A program made the position numbers and the translations under genes. Under the pieces are notes generated by a model. That model had not been told where the DNA came from. It did not search any database and saw only the letters and a program-made list of their open reading frames with translations. Below, one piece after another: positions 60,240 through 64,000 of a stretch of DNA of 64,000 nucleotides; within the stretch, counting starts at the first letter, position 1, and each line of letters opens with the position of its first letter. This DNA comes from Tubiluchus corallicola (Eukaryota > Priapulida > Priapulimorpha > Priapulimorphida > Tubiluchidae), in assembly GCA_030141605.1 (NCBI GenBank), contig JAQGDQ010000285.1, positions 235,825-299,824 of the forward strand, given 5' to 3'.

Positions 60240-63200
60240 TTTAAATTTGTCACTAATACCGGAGGGTCATTACACAACACTATATATATAACGACCTGTT
60301 AACATTTATATATATATATAATAGTAATGGATATTAAGTAATAGTAATAGATAGTAATAGATATAATAATAATACATATTAAGATGCTTTTAGGACCGTC
60401 GTCATTGTTTTACCCTCTCATTAACTTTTTACTTTTACTATAATAATTTTTAAGTTTTTGAAACAATGGAACATAAAAATGTCGGACAGCTGAATCAGAT
60501 AACTATGAAGTATGCTACGAAGATACTTTGCAGATCAATAACGTTCTCAATCCTGAGACTTTATAAGCCAGTTGCCAATTCGAGACACGCAAACACAAAA
60601 GGCCTTCAGGTTGAAGTTGATAATGATACGTTTCATAGAGGCTTTTATCAAGGTAACAATAAAAGCTCATAATGAAACTATAATAATGCGTCATCACCCA
60701 CAGTTAAATTAACCTGTTTTGAACCGTGACTTTTGCATTAAATCTTTAAAAGCAAATAAATTGTTTATAGTGATCATAAGCATTTCTAAAAGGTCACACT
60801 TGTGCGCGCTATTAGCATTACTAAAATGACAGTAAGATAATGGAAACTGCTGGTTTAGATAATTACAGGTTAGGGCGTTAGAGTCAGGTAAAAAATAACC
60901 TCCGAAAATATATCACCTCGAAAACTTTGCCAAATGACAGTGGAAATCAAACAGAACGTTTTACGCAAAAAGGCTTTGCCAAAAAAACTAGGCGAAAATG
61001 AAAATACTCTAAGTGTAATATATTATTTCGACGCAAATATTATTGTACCAAATAAATAATAGATAAAGCTAAATAAAAAGTGATAGGTTTAAGTAACAAG
61101 CGAAATTTTATATGTTTATATTAAATATTACAAGAACTATGAAGTTATGTTCTTAAGCAGTAAAAAATAGAGTAGAAAGTGGTGAACCAAGGTTAGGCTT
61201 TTTCGCTAAATCGGTTCAAAAATACCCGCAGTCAACACAAAATATTTGAAAATTTCTTAAATTTTTCATCAATCAAGTTGAGTAATTTACTGGATTAATT
61301 TTTTCATTTTTTTGTAAGCTGCGCTCTTTTTTTGTTAATTGATGCCATATTTCGTGTAATGATTTAGGCCAGGATTGTTTAGTGGCCAATTGTTTCATTG
61401 AAGAAGTTAGAATATTGTATCTAAGTATTTATTGACTTTTCTGGCAATCTAATTATAAAAAATGTATTTGGCAATTTGTACAATTGTAAAAAATAGCTTT
61501 TGAAATACTAAGTTAATTGTACAAAATTGTTAATATCATCATTAGGAGCATCAGCAGCATCACTATCATCATCACCATTACCATCATCATCATTGTCATG
61601 GTCATCATGATCATGATCATCATCATCATTAGCATCACTACCGTCATCGTCATCATCATCTTCAATAGCAGCAGCAGCAACAGCAACAGCAATAACAACC
61701 AACTCTCATACATAGCCAGGTTCATTTTAGGCAGGAATCATTTTTATAGTCAGTCGAGACTAGATCAGGTTCAGGTAGATCAGACAGCTAGGTGTGATTA
61801 GGAAAAAAATTGGTGAATCTTGTGCAGCACTGTAGCCACCATTGAAAAAAACTGGTTTGGGGTTGAAAACCTATGCAAAGTTATTCTAGGTATCTAACTT
61901 GCACTTTTAAGCAGTAAGTGAAAAAATGGTTGACTGAATCTAGCAATATGATGGCTTTTGAAAAAATTTAAATCATAACAATTTCTCCAGGTAATTTAAA
62001 AAATCAATGAAATTGTTTTTCGCTTCCAAGTCTACTTGAAAAAATTCACCCCATTACCATTTACTGTATACTGGCGCATTATTTTTGGTTGCCATTACTA
62101 TTGAAGAATGAAGGTTAAGCGTAATAGTTTGTTCATTACTCATTCATGTGCATTTTAATTAGATGTAAAACATGTTTTTCCACTAGTGCTGAGATAATGA
62201 ATTGTTGCACAAGACTTCCTATTGCCATTGTGAGGCAGTCGAGGGTCAACATATTTTTCTAGATTGCGTTTCCTGTGTCTGTCACGATAAGACTAAGTGG
62301 GCAGGACTGGAGGATTAAACTACTTTATCAGTTAGCTTTTTTCGCCTATCAACTAATCACTTTGCAAATGTTTGCTTTCTCCTACTCCACTTGGTTGGAA
62401 CACCTTTCATAATTTTGTAGGAATGTTTGACGAAGCTTCCTTACTATTTCTTTACTATGCCATCGACAGTTAGGTAACTAAATGCTTTCTGGTATAACTC
62501 ATCATTGCACATTATTCAGTATACTTTTACATGGTATATGATAAAACGTATTTTGTGAAATCCCTCGAGCCTGTTACGGACATTTTAAAACAGTTGGTCA
62601 CAGCACAGTTTATTTAAATTTACTATTGTCTGAATGCCTGGCTATGTGAGTAATTTCTAATTGCCAGTTGAGCCACACATTTCTTCAGTTGCATACATAT
62701 TTATAGTGAATCTGCCTGTAAATAATAATGAAGACAATAAAGCACGTAGCAGTTAAACAATTACAACAGTTAGTAAATAGATAGGTGATTGCCAAGAAGA
62801 AAGCTTCTGATATTTATTATTTTAGACATAACAAATTGACACATCAGTAAAAGGATGCAACTCAATAAATTGACCTGGGAGACCTGTACAAGGTGAAAAC
62901 ACCACCGCTTAATGCATAGGCCACCCAAAAGAGTAATTGTTTTATCTGAGTTGTTTCATCTGCTACTCTACGGTTCTACCACATGCTAATCTTATTTCCT
63001 CATTGAGGGACATTGTATACCCATTAGATCATGGTTAAGTTATCTTTGTCTTCATGGATTCAGTATCTCATCATTGGATGATTATCATTCATAATGAGCA
63101 AAGTTCTGTTCCCATTAAAACCCATCTAAGACAGCGGTTAACTATTACAATTTAAATGTGCAGAGTGTTGAAATGTATAAAAAAAGAGAACTGTAGAACT

Positions 63201-63791
63201 GTCTTTGATAAATGCAAGTTACAAGTAGACTCTAGACAATAGTAGCTATGTTGGTGTAGCCAAAACAGCAAAGTACACCGATCAGATTTTTATTTCTTGG
63301 CATTGAAAGTTTCAATTAATAGGTTCTATAACTCATAGCTTAGCATTGAAATTTTTTAAATTAAAAAATTATCAGAAAAGCAAAACACACTTTACTACTT
63401 CTTCATTTGATGCTGCCTTGCTACACATGTAGCTGACTGTGCTCTGCTACGTGTTTACTACTTAGAAGTAATTGATGAGAATATCATTACAGAATAGATA
63501 TGTGTGTGCATAAAGTGACACCCGCTATACACCTTATGACTATAAACATAGATAACGTTTTGAGGCAATAAATAGTCAAGTGGTCATGAGATGAGTGGCA
63601 ACCAAGCCAAGAATGATGGTGAAGTTATCTGTGACTAGATGGGTCGTCACCTGGTTCTGTACTTGGAATGGTTAAGATACCTCTGCCGGTTTACTTTGTA
63701 TCTGTCTGTCTAGGAGCTATTACCTTGATAATGATCCAAGCTTCAATTTCACCACAACCATTTCACATGATTCTTTCTATATTTTTTCCAG
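60240..63791. other. Gene-free stretch upstream of the urease exon
   Basis: Likely contains the urease promoter and a 5' non-coding exon, since a 3' splice site precedes the start codon. None was recognised. A degenerate (CAT)n tract lies at 61536-61660, followed by a CAGCAG/AACAGC patch to 61690. Confidence 0.35.
61536..61660. repeat. Degenerate (CAT)n trinucleotide tract
   Basis: CATCATCACCATTACCATC-type repeat giving spurious Asp/Met/Ile open frames on both strands. Confidence 0.85.
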
Positions 63792-63808
63792 TTAAATAAC
63801 TTCTCAAG

Positions 63809-64000
63809 ATGAAGTTGAGTCCTAGAGAATTGGAAAGTCTCTTGGTGCACCAGGCAGGATTTTTGGCTCAGAAGCGGCTTGCAAGAGGACTAAAGTTGAA
63901 CTACCCTGAAGCTGTTGCGCTCATTGCATCCCAAATTCAGGAATACGTCAGAGATGGACACAGTGTTGCAGATCTAATGAGTAAGGGACGAGAATTATTG
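63809..64000 (+). CDS. Urease, N-terminal (gamma) part, cut by the window end
   Basis: Urease hydrolyses urea to ammonia and carbamate with a nickel centre. The 64 residues visible are [20 protein letters not shown], then [20 protein letters not shown], then [20 protein letters not shown] and RELL. This is the start of the gamma-type domain, very close to the N-terminus of the single-chain ureases of plants and fungi. In those enzymes the gamma, beta and alpha (nickel-binding) regions follow on one chain of about 830-840 residues (family knowledge). The ATG is the family's normal start. A TTTTTTCCAG acceptor ends 17 bases before it, so the 5' UTR is spliced. The active site lies beyond the window. 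Eukaryotic splicing and local AT content argue against bacterial contamination. Confidence 0.9.
   Translation, partial: MKLSPRELESLLVHQAGFLAQKRLARGLKLNYPEAVALIASQIQEYVRDGHSVADLMSKGRELL

Overview
This is animal nuclear DNA: AT-rich, with long introns, abundant microsatellites and scattered transposon debris. Every gene I could reconstruct is built from exons with GT/AG splice sites and consistent phases. Nothing identifies the species. A urease start beside cytosolic sulfotransferase, arylsulfatase and ZP-domain genes fits a marine invertebrate, but that is inference. All exon structures were read by eye and have no transcript support.

Layout. (1) From 1.6 to 11.7 kb, plus strand: the 3' part of a ZP-domain transmembrane protein gene. 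Fifteen small symmetric phase-1 exons encode a Thr/Pro-rich stalk, followed by a spacer exon, a complete ZP module, a polybasic cleavage site, one membrane span and a short tail. Its 5' end lies upstream of the window. (2) From 11.7 to 19.3 kb: no gene, but a tandem duplication, a LINE tail and a hAT-like non-autonomous element. (3) From 19.3 to 29.7 kb, minus strand: a cytosolic sulfotransferase gene with one set of five downstream exons and two intact alternative first exons, plus a decayed third first exon. (4) From 29.7 to 37.7 kb: no clear gene, but a LINE reverse-transcriptase fragment, a tRNA-like sequence and a double palindrome with the geometry of an opened DNA dumbbell. (5) From 37.7 to 44.6 kb, minus strand: an arylsulfatase A-like gene in seven exons with a complete active site and an in-frame 66-bp minisatellite across one exon end. 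(6) From 49.3 to 53.9 kb, minus strand: a SAM-like-domain protein of about 1252 residues, mostly one 3.7-kb exon. (7) From 54 to 63.8 kb: no gene found. (8) From 63.8 kb to the window end, plus strand: the first exon of a urease.

The sulfotransferase and sulfatase catalyse opposite halves of a sulfation cycle and are adjacent on the same strand. A functional link is only a possibility. The most unusual structures are the paired palindromes at 35425-36436, the skippable defective exons of the ZP stalk, the duplicated sulfotransferase first exons and the minisatellite with a second usable splice donor in the sulfatase.
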